Below, in pieces: positions 53,591 to 61,868 of a DNA stretch of 64,000 nt (positions are counted from its first letter, which is position 1; each line of letters starts with the position of its first letter). The notes beneath the pieces were generated by a model that saw nothing but the letters and a program-made list of their open reading frames with translations, was not told the DNA's origin and made no database searches. The stretch comes from UMGS1387 sp045541355 (GTDB lineage Bacteria; Bacillota; Clostridia; Oscillospirales; CAG-382): contig JAZQIW010000032.1 of NCBI GenBank assembly GCA_045541355.1, positions 1 to 64,000 of the forward strand, read 5' to 3'. Position numbers and translations under genes: made by a program.

Positions 53591-53616
53591 GCAGGTTGCG
53601 ATAAAGCACAACCCGC
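53591..53616 (-). terminator. Intergenic hairpin before the MBL gene
   Basis: On the minus strand a 10-bp stem (GCGGGTTGTG with CGCAACCTGC, two G-U pairs) closes a six-base loop. An AT-rich but not pure T tail follows, so it may only partly stop transcription. Confidence 0.5.
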
Positions 53617-53622
53617 TGAAAA

Positions 53623-54228
53623 CTAAAGATTCTCGTGTGCAGTAACAAAGCTTGCAAGAATGTCAACAGCAGCATCAATTCCTACTGCATCAGAATTAAG
53701 CGAAAGATGATAATTTTCTGCATCACCCCATCTTTGTGAGGAGTAATAATTGTAATATGCTGCACGCTTTTTATCCTTGTTTTTAAGAACACTCACTGCT
53801 TTGTCGGCTTCGATGCCGTAATATTTTACAGCACGCTCAATTTTGTGCGCCTCGTCGGAGTAAACAAAGAAGTTTATAACATTGTCGTATTCCTTTAAAA
53901 CATAGTCAGAGCATCTGCCGACAATAACGCAGGGACCTTCTTCGGCAACCTTTTTTATAACCTCTGACTGCGCGAGAAACACCTTGTCGGATAAAGGAAG
54001 TCCGTAAATTCCGTCAACCGAACCAAACATTGAGAGTGAGTACAAAAAGCTGTGCGTAGATAACTGCTCAGCCTTCTCAAAAATTGCCTCAGAATAGCCG
54101 CTGTTCTTGGCAGCAAGAGTAATAAGCTCGTTGTCATAGTAGGGAATACCGAGTTTTTCGGCAAGCTTTTTTGCAATAAAACGTCCGCCGCTGCCGTACT
54201 GTCTGCTTATAGTAATTATGGATTTCAT
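53623..54228 (-). CDS. Cytidylate-kinase-like protein
   Basis: A 201-aa P-loop protein of the cytidylate-kinase-like family (PF13189 type). It has the ISRQYGSGGRFIAKKLA motif at the N-terminus, where the P-loop is GSGGRFI, and VIVGRCSDYVL (about 95). These proteins are common in clostridia and are distinct from Cmk; the substrate is not established. AGGAGG precedes the ATG. Confidence 0.82.
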   Translation of the reverse strand: MKSIITISRQYGSGGRFIAKKLAEKLGIPYYDNELITLAAKNSGYSEAIFEKAEQLSTHSFLYSLSMFGSVDGIYGLPLSDKVFLAQSEVIKKVAEEGPCVIVGRCSDYVLKEYDNVINFFVYSDEAHKIERAVKYYGIEADKAVSVLKNKDKKRAAYYNYYSSQRWGDAENYHLSLNSDAVGIDAAVDILASFVTAHENL

Positions 54229-54262
54229 TATAAGACCTCCTGATGCCGTATTCTATGTAATT

Positions 54263-54291
54263 ATACTAACATAAATTGTAAAAATTGTCAA
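54263..54291 (-). promoter_or_regulatory. Promoter of the kinase gene, overlapping a terminator
   Basis: Minus strand TTGACA (54291-54286), 17-base spacer, TAGTAT (54268-54263) with an extended -10 TG. The -35 lies in the 3' arm of the upstream terminator. Confidence 0.7.
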
Positions 54292-54317
54292 CACGCGGCG
54301 AGATAGCATGTTGACAA
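54280..54317 (-). terminator. Terminator of the thioesterase gene
   Basis: On the minus strand a 12-bp stem (TTGTCAACATGC with GCGTGTTGACAA, one wobble pair) closes a nine-base loop and is followed by five Ts. Confidence 0.8.
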
Positions 54318-54324
54318 CTATGGG

Positions 54325-55062
54325 CTATTTTTCAAATTTTAAATATGCATTAAAACAGACTTTTCCGTTTTCTTCATTGTGAGCAGAAAAATCATACTCG
54401 CAGCTTTCAGCGTTATACAACGATGAAATTACAAGCTTATCATGAATCCGAGCTTCGTTTTTATAATTTATCTGTAAATACATACCAACATCCGATTCAT
54501 GTAATTTGGGATCTATCGTATCAAACAAAAAATCTGAATAGAAGGTATTATTAAGGTGATTGTTCATATCTAAGAACGAGTATTTCACTTCCCGAACATC
54601 TGTTCTCAATAGGGAATTAACGTCTACAATACGTCTGACGTCCTCAAGCTCGAACAAATCATCATCGCTGGGCGGGAGATGGCCAATAGAGTCAATAGCC
54701 GAAGGGCGAAGAATAGAACGTTTTTCAAGGTCAATAAGAACCCACATAGACGATGCTACTGCGGCGGTTTTTTCACCGATTTTGATAATAAAATCTCTTG
54801 GAAAAGAAACACCGCGAACTTTTCTCGGATGAGATATAACCGCAAGTTCGTCATAGATTTTAATATCGGATAAAATTTTCAATGACATTTTTGTAAGTAC
54901 GAATGCGATGTTATGACCGGCAAGAGTAAAGTAATCAAGAGATGTACGGTTAACATCATCACCGGCAGCTTTTTGCAAAATCTTCAGCAACGAAGATATT
55001 TTTATGTTGCCGTTAGGCTGCACATCATAGCTTTCAACTTTGGCTGTAAATTCAATGCTCAT
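54325..55062 (-). CDS. Acyl-ACP thioesterase
   Basis: Releases fatty acids from acyl-ACP in the cytoplasm. The 245-aa protein has two hotdog-like halves; the catalytic D-x-N-x-H-type cluster is visible in LDMNNHLNN (about 166). Bacterial FatA/FatB-type enzymes can supply free fatty acids or lipid precursors. Monocistronic, ended by a strong hairpin. No clear promoter was found upstream. Confidence 0.85.
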   Translation of the reverse strand: MSIEFTAKVESYDVQPNGNIKISSLLKILQKAAGDDVNRTSLDYFTLAGHNIAFVLTKMSLKILSDIKIYDELAVISHPRKVRGVSFPRDFIIKIGEKTAAVASSMWVLIDLEKRSILRPSAIDSIGHLPPSDDDLFELEDVRRIVDVNSLLRTDVREVKYSFLDMNNHLNNTFYSDFLFDTIDPKLHESDVGMYLQINYKNEARIHDKLVISSLYNAESCEYDFSAHNEENGKVCFNAYLKFEK

Positions 55063-55115
55063 TTTTTCACTTCCATATAATATTTGTCTAATGCTATATT
55101 CTTATTAATACCCCG

Positions 55116-55145
55116 AATTATATAAAATTTTTATTTTATATAATT
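55116..55145. repeat. Perfect 13-bp AT-only palindrome
   Basis: Two 13-base arms (AATTATATAAAAT and its complement) flank TTTT, between the thioesterase gene and the GME-fold gene. No T-run follows, so it is a possible operator or weak hairpin. Confidence 0.6.
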
Positions 55146-55173
55146 GGCACGATAATTTAATGCATAGCAAAAA

Positions 55174-55866
55174 CTATACACTCCCCACGATGCTTCCGAC
55201 ATCATAGAGCTTATCGTTGTTGAGGCAGCATATATCTGTATTATGCTTTATTATAAATTCATGTATTTTCTTGTAGTCAGGATGAAGAGAAAGATTTCCG
55301 TTAACCAAAAGCTTTCCGTCAACATATCCTGTACAGCCTCCAATAAAACCGTATTGGTATCCATCAAGGCGTACGTGCCCTTTATCTATCAACAGAGAAT
55401 CAATTCCATAAGAAGTGCATGATTTATATATTCCTGCATCTTCTGTTATGACAGCATTATCGCTGATAATACAGGTTGAGCACTTTGCATAGCCTTGGGA
55501 TACATCAATAATGCTGAAATTCATCGCGTTTGCGTATTCGATTATTTTTTTGTGCGTATATTTCTTGTTACATATAATTTTGTTTCCGATAACCGCACAG
55601 TTAAATGAAATATCTTTTGGATAGCTTAATATTGTTCCTTCTTCCCTATTGCAGACAACTACATCGCAGCTATCGAACAAATGTGCGGCATCGCTTGCTG
55701 CAAACCATTTGTCGCCTATTTTTACGCAAGACATATCGGGATGAGCCGATACCGGTGCAGGAAGAACATCTATTTCAGGCATATATATCAGGCTGTAACC
55801 CATTTTTTCAAGTGCTTCAGCACTTATTTTTGATATTCTTGAATCAACAATTAAGCGGTTACTCAT
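55174..55866 (-). CDS. DUF6873-like GME-fold protein
   Basis: A 230-aa protein whose layout (short beta-alpha repeats, a late CSTCIISDNAVITED stretch with Cys and Asp/Glu, then GGCTGYVDGKL) fits guanidino-group-modifying-enzyme (GME) fold proteins, such as the DUF6873 family. That name is a tentative recall. Function unknown; relatives include arginine-modifying hydrolases. It overlaps the radA end by eight bases, so it is translated in the same unit. Confidence 0.6.
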   Translation of the reverse strand: MSNRLIVDSRISKISAEALEKMGYSLIYMPEIDVLPAPVSAHPDMSCVKIGDKWFAASDAAHLFDSCDVVVCNREEGTILSYPKDISFNCAVIGNKIICNKKYTHKKIIEYANAMNFSIIDVSQGYAKCSTCIISDNAVITEDAGIYKSCTSYGIDSLLIDKGHVRLDGYQYGFIGGCTGYVDGKLLVNGNLSLHPDYKKIHEFIIKHNTDICCLNNDKLYDVGSIVGSV

Positions 55867-57259
55867 TATTTTTACCCGAAAACAGCTTAATACAGTCTAT
55901 TAGACTGCGAACAGGCACGATTTTCGCCTTTCCTTTGAGCTGTTCAAGCTTTTGTTTTGCTCTTTCGTAGTTTCTCATTGGAATTACAACAGTTGTAAAT
56001 CCGAGCCTTACAGCCTCTCTAACTCTTTGTTCTATATTTCCGACAGCTCTGCATTCGCCTGCAAGTCCTATTTCGCCAATTGCTATCAGCTTATCATCAA
56101 TAATAATATCTCTAAATCCGGAAATTATCGCAAGACATGCTGCAAGGTCGCTTGAAGGCTCATCAATTCTAAGACCTCCGACAATGTTTATAAAAACATC
56201 GCTTGTTGAAAGATTGAGTCCGAGTCTCTTTTCAAGAACAGCAGTCAGAAGCGAAAGTCTGTTATAATCAAAGCCTGTTGAAGCTCTTTTTGGAACGGGA
56301 TATGCTGTCTTAGTCACAAGAGCCTGTATTTCGGCGAGAATCGGTCTTGTGCCCTCCATTATGCAAAGAGTACAATTTCCCGAAACATTTAGAGGTCGCT
56401 GGGAAAGCAGATACTCTGAAGGGTTTTCGACCTCGCATAGACCTTCCGAATCCATTTCAAACATACCTATTTCGTTTGTAGAACCGAATCTGTTCTTTAC
56501 AGCCCTAAGTGTTCTGTATGAGTACTGTTTTTCACCCTCAAAATACAGTACCGTATCAACCATATGTTCAAGAATTTTCGGTCCTGCTATGCCGCCGTCT
56601 TTGTTTACGTGACCGACAATTATTACTGATATATTTTCACATTTTGCAAGCTTAATAAGCCTTGAGGTTGTGGTTCTTACCTGAGTAAGGCTGCCGGGTG
56701 CTGACGATGAATTTTCATCTGACAAGGTTTGTATGGAATCTATAACTATAACATCAGGATTTACTGTATCCGCTTCTGCTATTACTTCATCAATGTCCGT
56801 TTCGGAATATATTAGAATATTTTCGCTTTCAACTCCAAGCCTTTTGGCTCTTAGCTTGATTTGTGCAGGAGACTCCTCCCCTGTCACATACAAAAGCTTT
56901 TTGCTGTCACCCAAAAGTCCGCAAACCTGCAAAAGAAGTGTTGACTTGCCGACACCCGGTTCACCCGAGAGCAGCGTAACAGAGCCTTCTACAATGCCGC
57001 CGCCAAGCACTCTGTCAAACTCGTTCATACCTGTCTTGACACGTTCGCTGTCATCATAGCTTATACTGTTAATAGGATTTGACAGCTGCTTTGAGTGAGG
57101 CGCTCTCACACCGCTTTTTTTGCGTGTAAAGGCAGGCTCCGATGCAGTAACAGCCTGTTCCTCAATACTGTTCCAAGCACCGCAAGCAGGACATTTTCCA
57201 AACCATTTGGCAGTAACATTTCCACATTCGCTGCAGACAAATTCGGTCTTTGTTTTCAT
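55859..57259 (-). CDS. radA: DNA repair protein RadA (Sms)
   Basis: A RecA-like ATPase that drives branch migration at recombination intermediates. The 466-aa protein has an N-terminal C4 zinc finger (C-x2-C then C-x2-C, about 9-26), Walker A GEPGVGKST (about 98), the RadA-specific KNRFGS motif (about 255) and a C-terminal Lon-like domain. It begins 13 bases after cwlD. Confidence 0.95.
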   Translation of the reverse strand: MKTKTEFVCSECGNVTAKWFGKCPACGAWNSIEEQAVTASEPAFTRKKSGVRAPHSKQLSNPINSISYDDSERVKTGMNEFDRVLGGGIVEGSVTLLSGEPGVGKSTLLLQVCGLLGDSKKLLYVTGEESPAQIKLRAKRLGVESENILIYSETDIDEVIAEADTVNPDVIVIDSIQTLSDENSSSAPGSLTQVRTTTSRLIKLAKCENISVIIVGHVNKDGGIAGPKILEHMVDTVLYFEGEKQYSYRTLRAVKNRFGSTNEIGMFEMDSEGLCEVENPSEYLLSQRPLNVSGNCTLCIMEGTRPILAEIQALVTKTAYPVPKRASTGFDYNRLSLLTAVLEKRLGLNLSTSDVFINIVGGLRIDEPSSDLAACLAIISGFRDIIIDDKLIAIGEIGLAGECRAVGNIEQRVREAVRLGFTTVVIPMRNYERAKQKLEQLKGKAKIVPVRSLIDCIKLFSGKNNE

Positions 57260-57272
57260 TTACATCATCCTT

Positions 57273-58019
57273 TTATACGGACACTAAATTGCCGCTTTCT
57301 GTTAAATATTCAAGCATTGCCGAAAACAGGACAAAGGACAGCTTTTTCCTGTATTCCTCATCACAAAGCATCTTTTCCTCTTGAGAATTTGATAGGAACC
57401 CGCATTCCACAAGAATTGCAGGACACGACAAATTGTTTAACACATATATGCTTTTGCCTGATTGCTTTATCTTTCTGTTATTGTCAGGCTGCAAAAACTC
57501 TTTTGTTTTGTCCTGAACAGTTAACGCCAACAGCCTGCTGTCTTTATGGTGCTTTGAATAATACACCTGAAGGCCGTTATATTTTTCTATCGGGAATTTA
57601 TTCTGATGAATACTGATAAAAACGGGATTATCATAGGATTTTGCTATTTCAACCCTGTTTCTGACATCATAATACTTTTTCTTCCCTGATTGCCCGTCTT
57701 TATAGAGCATTACATCGTCGTCACGTGTTGTAATGCAGTCAATATCCGTAAGGCTGAGAAAACTGTAAAGCTGCTTTGAAATCATCAAATTGATATCCTT
57801 TTCAAGCACGCCCGACGCGCCCGTGGCTCCGCCGTCTTCCCCACCGTGACCTGCATCAATTACCAATGTGACACTGCAATTTTGAGTGCTGACAACATTT
57901 TGAGACTCAGTGCCGCTCGTGACAAAAAATTGAATTATGCTGAACAGAGCGGTAACTGCAACAATTAAGAGAGAAATACACATAAATTTGGAATACTGTA
58001 AAAATGTCTGTTTTTTCAA
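57273..58019 (-). CDS. cwlD: N-acetylmuramoyl-L-alanine amidase, CwlD-like
   Basis: An Amidase_3 zinc enzyme of 248 aa. It has an N-terminal membrane anchor or signal (about 10-32), DAGHGG (about 54) with the first zinc His, a Glu in LEKDINL, SIHQN (about 118) with the second His, and the catalytic Glu in LVECGFLSN (about 192). In sporulators CwlD makes muramic-delta-lactam of the cortex. That role is likely here given yabP/yabQ, but not proven. Confidence 0.85.
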   Translation of the reverse strand: MKKQTFLQYSKFMCISLLIVAVTALFSIIQFFVTSGTESQNVVSTQNCSVTLVIDAGHGGEDGGATGASGVLEKDINLMISKQLYSFLSLTDIDCITTRDDDVMLYKDGQSGKKKYYDVRNRVEIAKSYDNPVFISIHQNKFPIEKYNGLQVYYSKHHKDSRLLALTVQDKTKEFLQPDNNRKIKQSGKSIYVLNNLSCPAILVECGFLSNSQEEKMLCDEEYRKKLSFVLFSAMLEYLTESGNLVSV

Positions 58020-58097
58020 AATATCACCTTATAGTAGTATTTAATTGAACTTCTGTTTTACAGACCTTTTTATTATGTATATTCCCAATGCTCAGAT

Positions 58098-58697
58098 TTA
58101 TTTCTTCTTTTTTTCAGACGTGTCTACGTGAATCTTGCCTTTGAATGCAAGATTGTATGATATAGCACAGACAACGGGCATTACAATCAGCAAAATTGCA
58201 AAAATAAGACTGTTTTCGCTTAAAAAGACGAGCCATTCCGGCGCATCGGAAACAAGAAGGTGGGTGGTCGTGTCCTCTGTTCTGTTTATAAGACCCGTGT
58301 CAATGCCGAGATACATTCCCATCAGGAAAAATCTGATTATAACATTAATAATAGCTTTTAAGCTGCCGAGGGTTGCAGGTGAAGTTAAAAGGCTGATTAT
58401 CGACTGAAACAGCACAATAACAATCGTAGGAAGATATGAAACCAAAGAGTAGACAAGACCTGTATACCACTTGCCCACAATTCTTCCCGCAGTATGGGAA
58501 ACAAAGTCCTTTTGACCGTCTTCTATTACGGCATAGCAAACAAGCGAATAATAGAACAGAACAGCAAAAACCGATGCAGCAATTTGAACAGTTCCCTTAA
58601 ACGGACTTACAACAAAAAGACCTAACAGAGACATAGCAAACTGATAAATGAACAGCTTTGAAATCATATGTCGTTTTGTTCTCAAAATTTCAAGCAT
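58098..58697 (-). CDS. Unidentified membrane protein
   Basis: A 199-aa protein with four to five membrane segments and a basic tail (EKKKK end). I do not recognise it. AGGAGG precedes the ATG. A 78-base gap separates it from cwlD, and it is divergent from the recombinase gene at 58781. The lack of conserved polar motifs gives no hint of catalytic function. Confidence 0.6.
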   Translation of the reverse strand: MLEILRTKRHMISKLFIYQFAMSLLGLFVVSPFKGTVQIAASVFAVLFYYSLVCYAVIEDGQKDFVSHTAGRIVGKWYTGLVYSLVSYLPTIVIVLFQSIISLLTSPATLGSLKAIINVIIRFFLMGMYLGIDTGLINRTEDTTTHLLVSDAPEWLVFLSENSLIFAILLIVMPVVCAISYNLAFKGKIHVDTSEKKKK

Positions 58698-58721
58698 TAA
58701 AATATCCTCCTAAAAAAAGTA

Positions 58722-58750
58722 TTGGCAATTAGAATAGATTATGTTATAAT
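58722..58750 (+). promoter_or_regulatory. Promoter of the first Xer-like gene
   Basis: TTGGCA (58722-58727), 17-base spacer, consensus TATAAT (58745-58750), TG at 58742-58743. Confidence 0.8.
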
Positions 58751-58780
58751 TAATTAAAGAATAACAAAGGGGTGAAATTT

Positions 58781-59806
58781 GTGTTTGATTTTGGTGATGC
58801 ACCTGAGGTTGTTCAGCGATTTCTTAAGTATAAAAGAACAGTTCAGAATCGTTCAGAAAAGACTGTGTTTCAGTATTACCATGACCTGAGAACATTTTCG
58901 AGGTTTTTGCTGATTGACCGCTACAAAAACAAATATAAAGGAGTGGCACTTGCAGAAATACCCTTCAGCGACGCCGATGATGAGCTTCTGCTGAAAGTGA
59001 ATTCCGAAGATATCTTCAATTTTTTGGCATTTGCCGTCACTGATTTAAACAATAACGTTTCTTCAAGACAGCGAAAACTATCCTGCATAAGAACCTTTTA
59101 TAAATATCTGAACAAAACACTGAGACTCATAAAAGAAAACCCGACAGAGACGGTTGACACCCCGACAAAACCAAAAAAGCTGCCCAAATATCTGACTCTT
59201 GAGGAATCCAAGCAGCTTCTATCGGGAATAGAAGGAAAAAACGCCGTAAGAGACTTCTGCATCGTTACGCTTTTTCTTAATTGCGGAATGAGAGTTTCCG
59301 AGCTTGTGGGAATTGATCTTTCAGACTTAAAGCCTGACCTTTCGTCTGTAAATGTCACAGGTAAAGGAAGCAAGGAAAGAATATTATATCTTAACTCTGC
59401 CTGCAGAACGGCAATTGAAAACTATCTTAAGGTTAGACCTTCCGATGCCAAGGGAAGCGATAAAAATGCACTGTTTATTTCAAGAAACAAGAACCGAATG
59501 AGTGTTCAGACGGTACAATGGACCATATATAAGCATCTTAAGGCTGCAGGTCTTGAAAACAGGCATATGTCAGTACACAAGCTCAGACACACAGCGGCGA
59601 CCCTGATGTACCAGCACGGCAAGACGGATGTCAGAGTACTTAAGGACATTCTTGGACATGAACAGCTTTCAACAACCCAGATATATACTCACGTAAATAA
59701 CGATATGATTCGTGAGGCGGTTGACAACAATCCCCTTTCGGATGTCAAAAGAACAATATCTGTCAAAAAAACAGCAGATTTCAAAGACGAAAATAAAGAA
59801 GAATAG
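58781..59806 (+). CDS. Tyrosine recombinase, XerC/XerD-like (intact)
   Basis: A 341-aa tyrosine recombinase: N-terminal SAM-like core-binding domain (about 1-125) and catalytic domain with the full set. Arg I is in CGMRVSEL, Lys in GKGSKER, HxxR in HKLRH, the late His in LGHEQLST and Tyr in IYTH. The GTG at 58781 has AGGGGTG upstream; the GTG at 58772 lies inside that site. The acidic C-terminal tail is longer than in XerC/XerD. Chromosome dimer resolution is the likely role. Confidence 0.85.
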   Translation: MFDFGDAPEVVQRFLKYKRTVQNRSEKTVFQYYHDLRTFSRFLLIDRYKNKYKGVALAEIPFSDADDELLLKVNSEDIFNFLAFAVTDLNNNVSSRQRKLSCIRTFYKYLNKTLRLIKENPTETVDTPTKPKKLPKYLTLEESKQLLSGIEGKNAVRDFCIVTLFLNCGMRVSELVGIDLSDLKPDLSSVNVTGKGSKERILYLNSACRTAIENYLKVRPSDAKGSDKNALFISRNKNRMSVQTVQWTIYKHLKAAGLENRHMSVHKLRHTAATLMYQHGKTDVRVLKDILGHEQLSTTQIYTHVNNDMIREAVDNNPLSDVKRTISVKKTADFKDENKEE

Positions 59807-59810
59807 CATA

Positions 59811-59838
59811 ACAAGTGCCAAAAGGCACTTGTTTTTTT
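59811..59838. terminator. Terminator after the first Xer-like gene
   Basis: ACAAGTGCC pairs with GGCACTTGT around AAAA and is followed by seven Ts on the plus strand. It may also serve the convergent gene weakly. Confidence 0.88.
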
Positions 59839-60823
59839 ATCCTCTGTCAACAAAAACAGCCTCACCGTCTTCGCCATCGCCATCATTGTATGAGCTATTG
59901 TTGATATCATCATTGTAAAACGGGTCTATCATATATTTTTGAATAACGGGATAAGAGGCATAGCCGGAAATAAACATACCGAGTGCAATAGTGATAATAA
60001 AAGGAAGCATAATGCCGAGAGAATTTAAAAGAACGAATAAATAGAGATTGATAAACACAAGCACGAGTATTCCGAATACAGCAACAAAATTGCGCTTAAG
60101 TCCAAGGAAGGTCAAAAGAAAAGCATCCTTAAAAATCTTGTATACTGACAAATCAAAAGTAATCATGATTGTGTAAATATAAAATCTCATAATGAAATAG
60201 AGAACGCAAAGGAAAATGGAAAAATAAACAAGTATGCTGTTTATGAATGTGCCGCTTTGTCCAATCCAGAACAAAAAATCATATATGAGAAGAAAAGAAA
60301 TGGCAACGTCAGCAAGACCGACAATGACAGCCTGCTTAAAATTTCTCTTGATACATCCGAAAAAGTCTGAAAAAATGAATATCGGGTCTCCCCTGTTATA
60401 TCCTCTTATGCAGTACGCAGCACCCGTATTTGAAAGACCGAAGGTTAAAATCAAAAGAGCTGAAATTCCGTAAAAAACATAAGACCATGTCGTTGGAACA
60501 AAGGCTGTTCTAAAAGAACCGATAAAAGGAAAAATGGCATGAAGAATGCTTGAGTCTGAAACTGAACTAAAACCGAAATATGAAGAAAACATGGGACTTG
60601 AGGTAACAATACGTGTTTCATCAAGCTGACCTGTTAATACAAAAAGTAAAAAGAAAACAGGAAAATTGCAAAGAACATAAACAAGATTTAGATTTGAAAT
60701 GTTCCAGAATTTTCTGCCGAGCATTACGAAAAAGCCCTTGAAATTTGTAGGTATTTCAGAATACTCATCATCCTTGGTAATGGGTTTAGACGAAAACATC
60801 TTAAATAAATTGAATTTTTTCAT
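59837..60823 (-). CDS. DUF624-like (YesL-type) membrane protein
   Basis: A 328-aa protein with about six membrane segments. The segment N-ISNLNLVYVLCNFPVFF (about 45-60) and the overall layout resemble DUF624/YesL. In Bacillus yesL neighbours pectin-use genes; a link to the polysaccharide genes in this window is only inference. The C-terminus is acidic (GDGEDGEAV). AAGGAG lies upstream, but some distance from the ATG. Confidence 0.6.
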   Translation of the reverse strand: MKKFNLFKMFSSKPITKDDEYSEIPTNFKGFFVMLGRKFWNISNLNLVYVLCNFPVFFLLFVLTGQLDETRIVTSSPMFSSYFGFSSVSDSSILHAIFPFIGSFRTAFVPTTWSYVFYGISALLILTFGLSNTGAAYCIRGYNRGDPIFIFSDFFGCIKRNFKQAVIVGLADVAISFLLIYDFLFWIGQSGTFINSILVYFSIFLCVLYFIMRFYIYTIMITFDLSVYKIFKDAFLLTFLGLKRNFVAVFGILVLVFINLYLFVLLNSLGIMLPFIITIALGMFISGYASYPVIQKYMIDPFYNDDINNSSYNDGDGEDGEAVFVDRG

Positions 60824-60859
60824 AAATTTGTCCGCAACGCGTTCTCCTTTTTATAAGAA

Positions 60860-60890
60860 AAAATAGATATGCCATAAACACATCTATTTT
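60860..60890 (-). terminator. Hairpin upstream of the DUF624-like gene
   Basis: On the minus strand AAAATAGAT pairs with ATCTATTTT around 13 bases and runs into TTTTC. It lies downstream of the promoter at 60900-60928, so it may be a leader attenuator or 5' protective hairpin. Confidence 0.5.
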
Positions 60891-60899
60891 AAAATAATA

Positions 60900-60928
60900 A
60901 TATTAACTTGTAATGAAAATTGTTACAA
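60900..60928 (-). promoter_or_regulatory. Possible promoter of the DUF624-like gene
   Basis: Minus strand TTGTAA (60928-60923), 17-base spacer, TAATAT (60905-60900). The -35 overlaps the hairpin at 60922-60939. Confidence 0.5.
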
Positions 60929-60939
60929 ATAAATGTAAC
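60922..60939 (-). terminator. Short hairpin after the second Xer-like gene
   Basis: GTTACA pairs with TGTAAC around six bases, with TTTTC three bases further on the minus strand. Weak terminator candidate. Confidence 0.4.
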
Positions 60940-60950
60940 CTATTGAATCA

Positions 60951-61850
60951 TTATCTCGAACGGTGATTGAATTTCAAATAAGAATTATCGAGCTTGGACT
61001 TTATATAGTTTGAATAAACGAGGGTTGAAGAAATATCTGCATGACCGAGTATGTTTTTTATGTCATTGATATCTGCACCGTTTTCGAGAAGGTGGGTGGC
61101 AAAGGAATGTCGAAGAGTGTGAGGGGTAATGCTCTTGTTAATATTTGCAAGTGATGCGTAAGATTTAAGAAGTTTCCAAAAGCCCTGCCGCGTCATTCTT
61201 TCGCCGTTAACATTTACAAACAGCGCACTCTCTGAGTCACTGACGAGAAAATAATTACGAGCCTTTGTTATATAATCCTCAAGAGCTTTTACCGCCTTGG
61301 GATACAAAAGAACAACTCTGCTGTTCTTTACACCCGAACCGTTTCTGCAACGAACATAATTCATTTTAAGATTAACGTCGGAAATATCAAGATTCATCAG
61401 CTCCGTGACCTTCATGCCTGTTGCATAAAGCACCTCGAGCATTGCTTTGTCACGCTTACCCTTAAAGTCCTTGACATCGGGGATAGAGAGCAATCTGTCG
61501 ATTTCATCCTCGGTGAGAATTTCAAAGAATTTTTTCTCGGTTTTATCGTTTTTAACATCAACAGCGGGATTCAAGGTTAATACATTGGAACCAACAAGAA
61601 ATTTATAAAAACCTCTCAGCGACGACATACACCTTGACACGGTTGCAACACTTCTGCCCGAGGCAGTAAGAACGGACTTAAATTCACCGATATCATCGGA
61701 GCAGGCATTTTCAAGAGAAAGCTTCTTGGTAGCCAAAAAATCATTAAAATTTAAAAGGTCTCGCTCATATGCAGCCAAAGTATTAGCCGAGGTTTTTCGA
61801 GAATCCCTCAGATATATCAAAAAATCATTTATTAGTTTAATGTCAGACAT
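60951..61850 (-). CDS. Tyrosine recombinase XerD-like, Lys at the Arg I position
   Basis: A 299-aa tyrosine recombinase with an N-terminal core-binding domain (about 1-90) and a catalytic domain. The HxxR (HTLRH), late His (LGHADIS) and Tyr (LVYSNY) are intact, but the first catalytic Arg, usually in ATG-x-RVSEL, is Lys (ATGMKVTEL, codon AAG). The beta-strand Lys region is also unusual (NGSGVKNSRV). It could be a degenerate accessory protein or a functional variant. GGAG precedes the ATG; it follows proC by 18 bases. Confidence 0.8.
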   Translation of the reverse strand: MSDIKLINDFLIYLRDSRKTSANTLAAYERDLLNFNDFLATKKLSLENACSDDIGEFKSVLTASGRSVATVSRCMSSLRGFYKFLVGSNVLTLNPAVDVKNDKTEKKFFEILTEDEIDRLLSIPDVKDFKGKRDKAMLEVLYATGMKVTELMNLDISDVNLKMNYVRCRNGSGVKNSRVVLLYPKAVKALEDYITKARNYFLVSDSESALFVNVNGERMTRQGFWKLLKSYASLANINKSITPHTLRHSFATHLLENGADINDIKNILGHADISSTLVYSNYIKSKLDNSYLKFNHRSR

Positions 61851-61868
61851 TTTCTACTCCATACAGTA

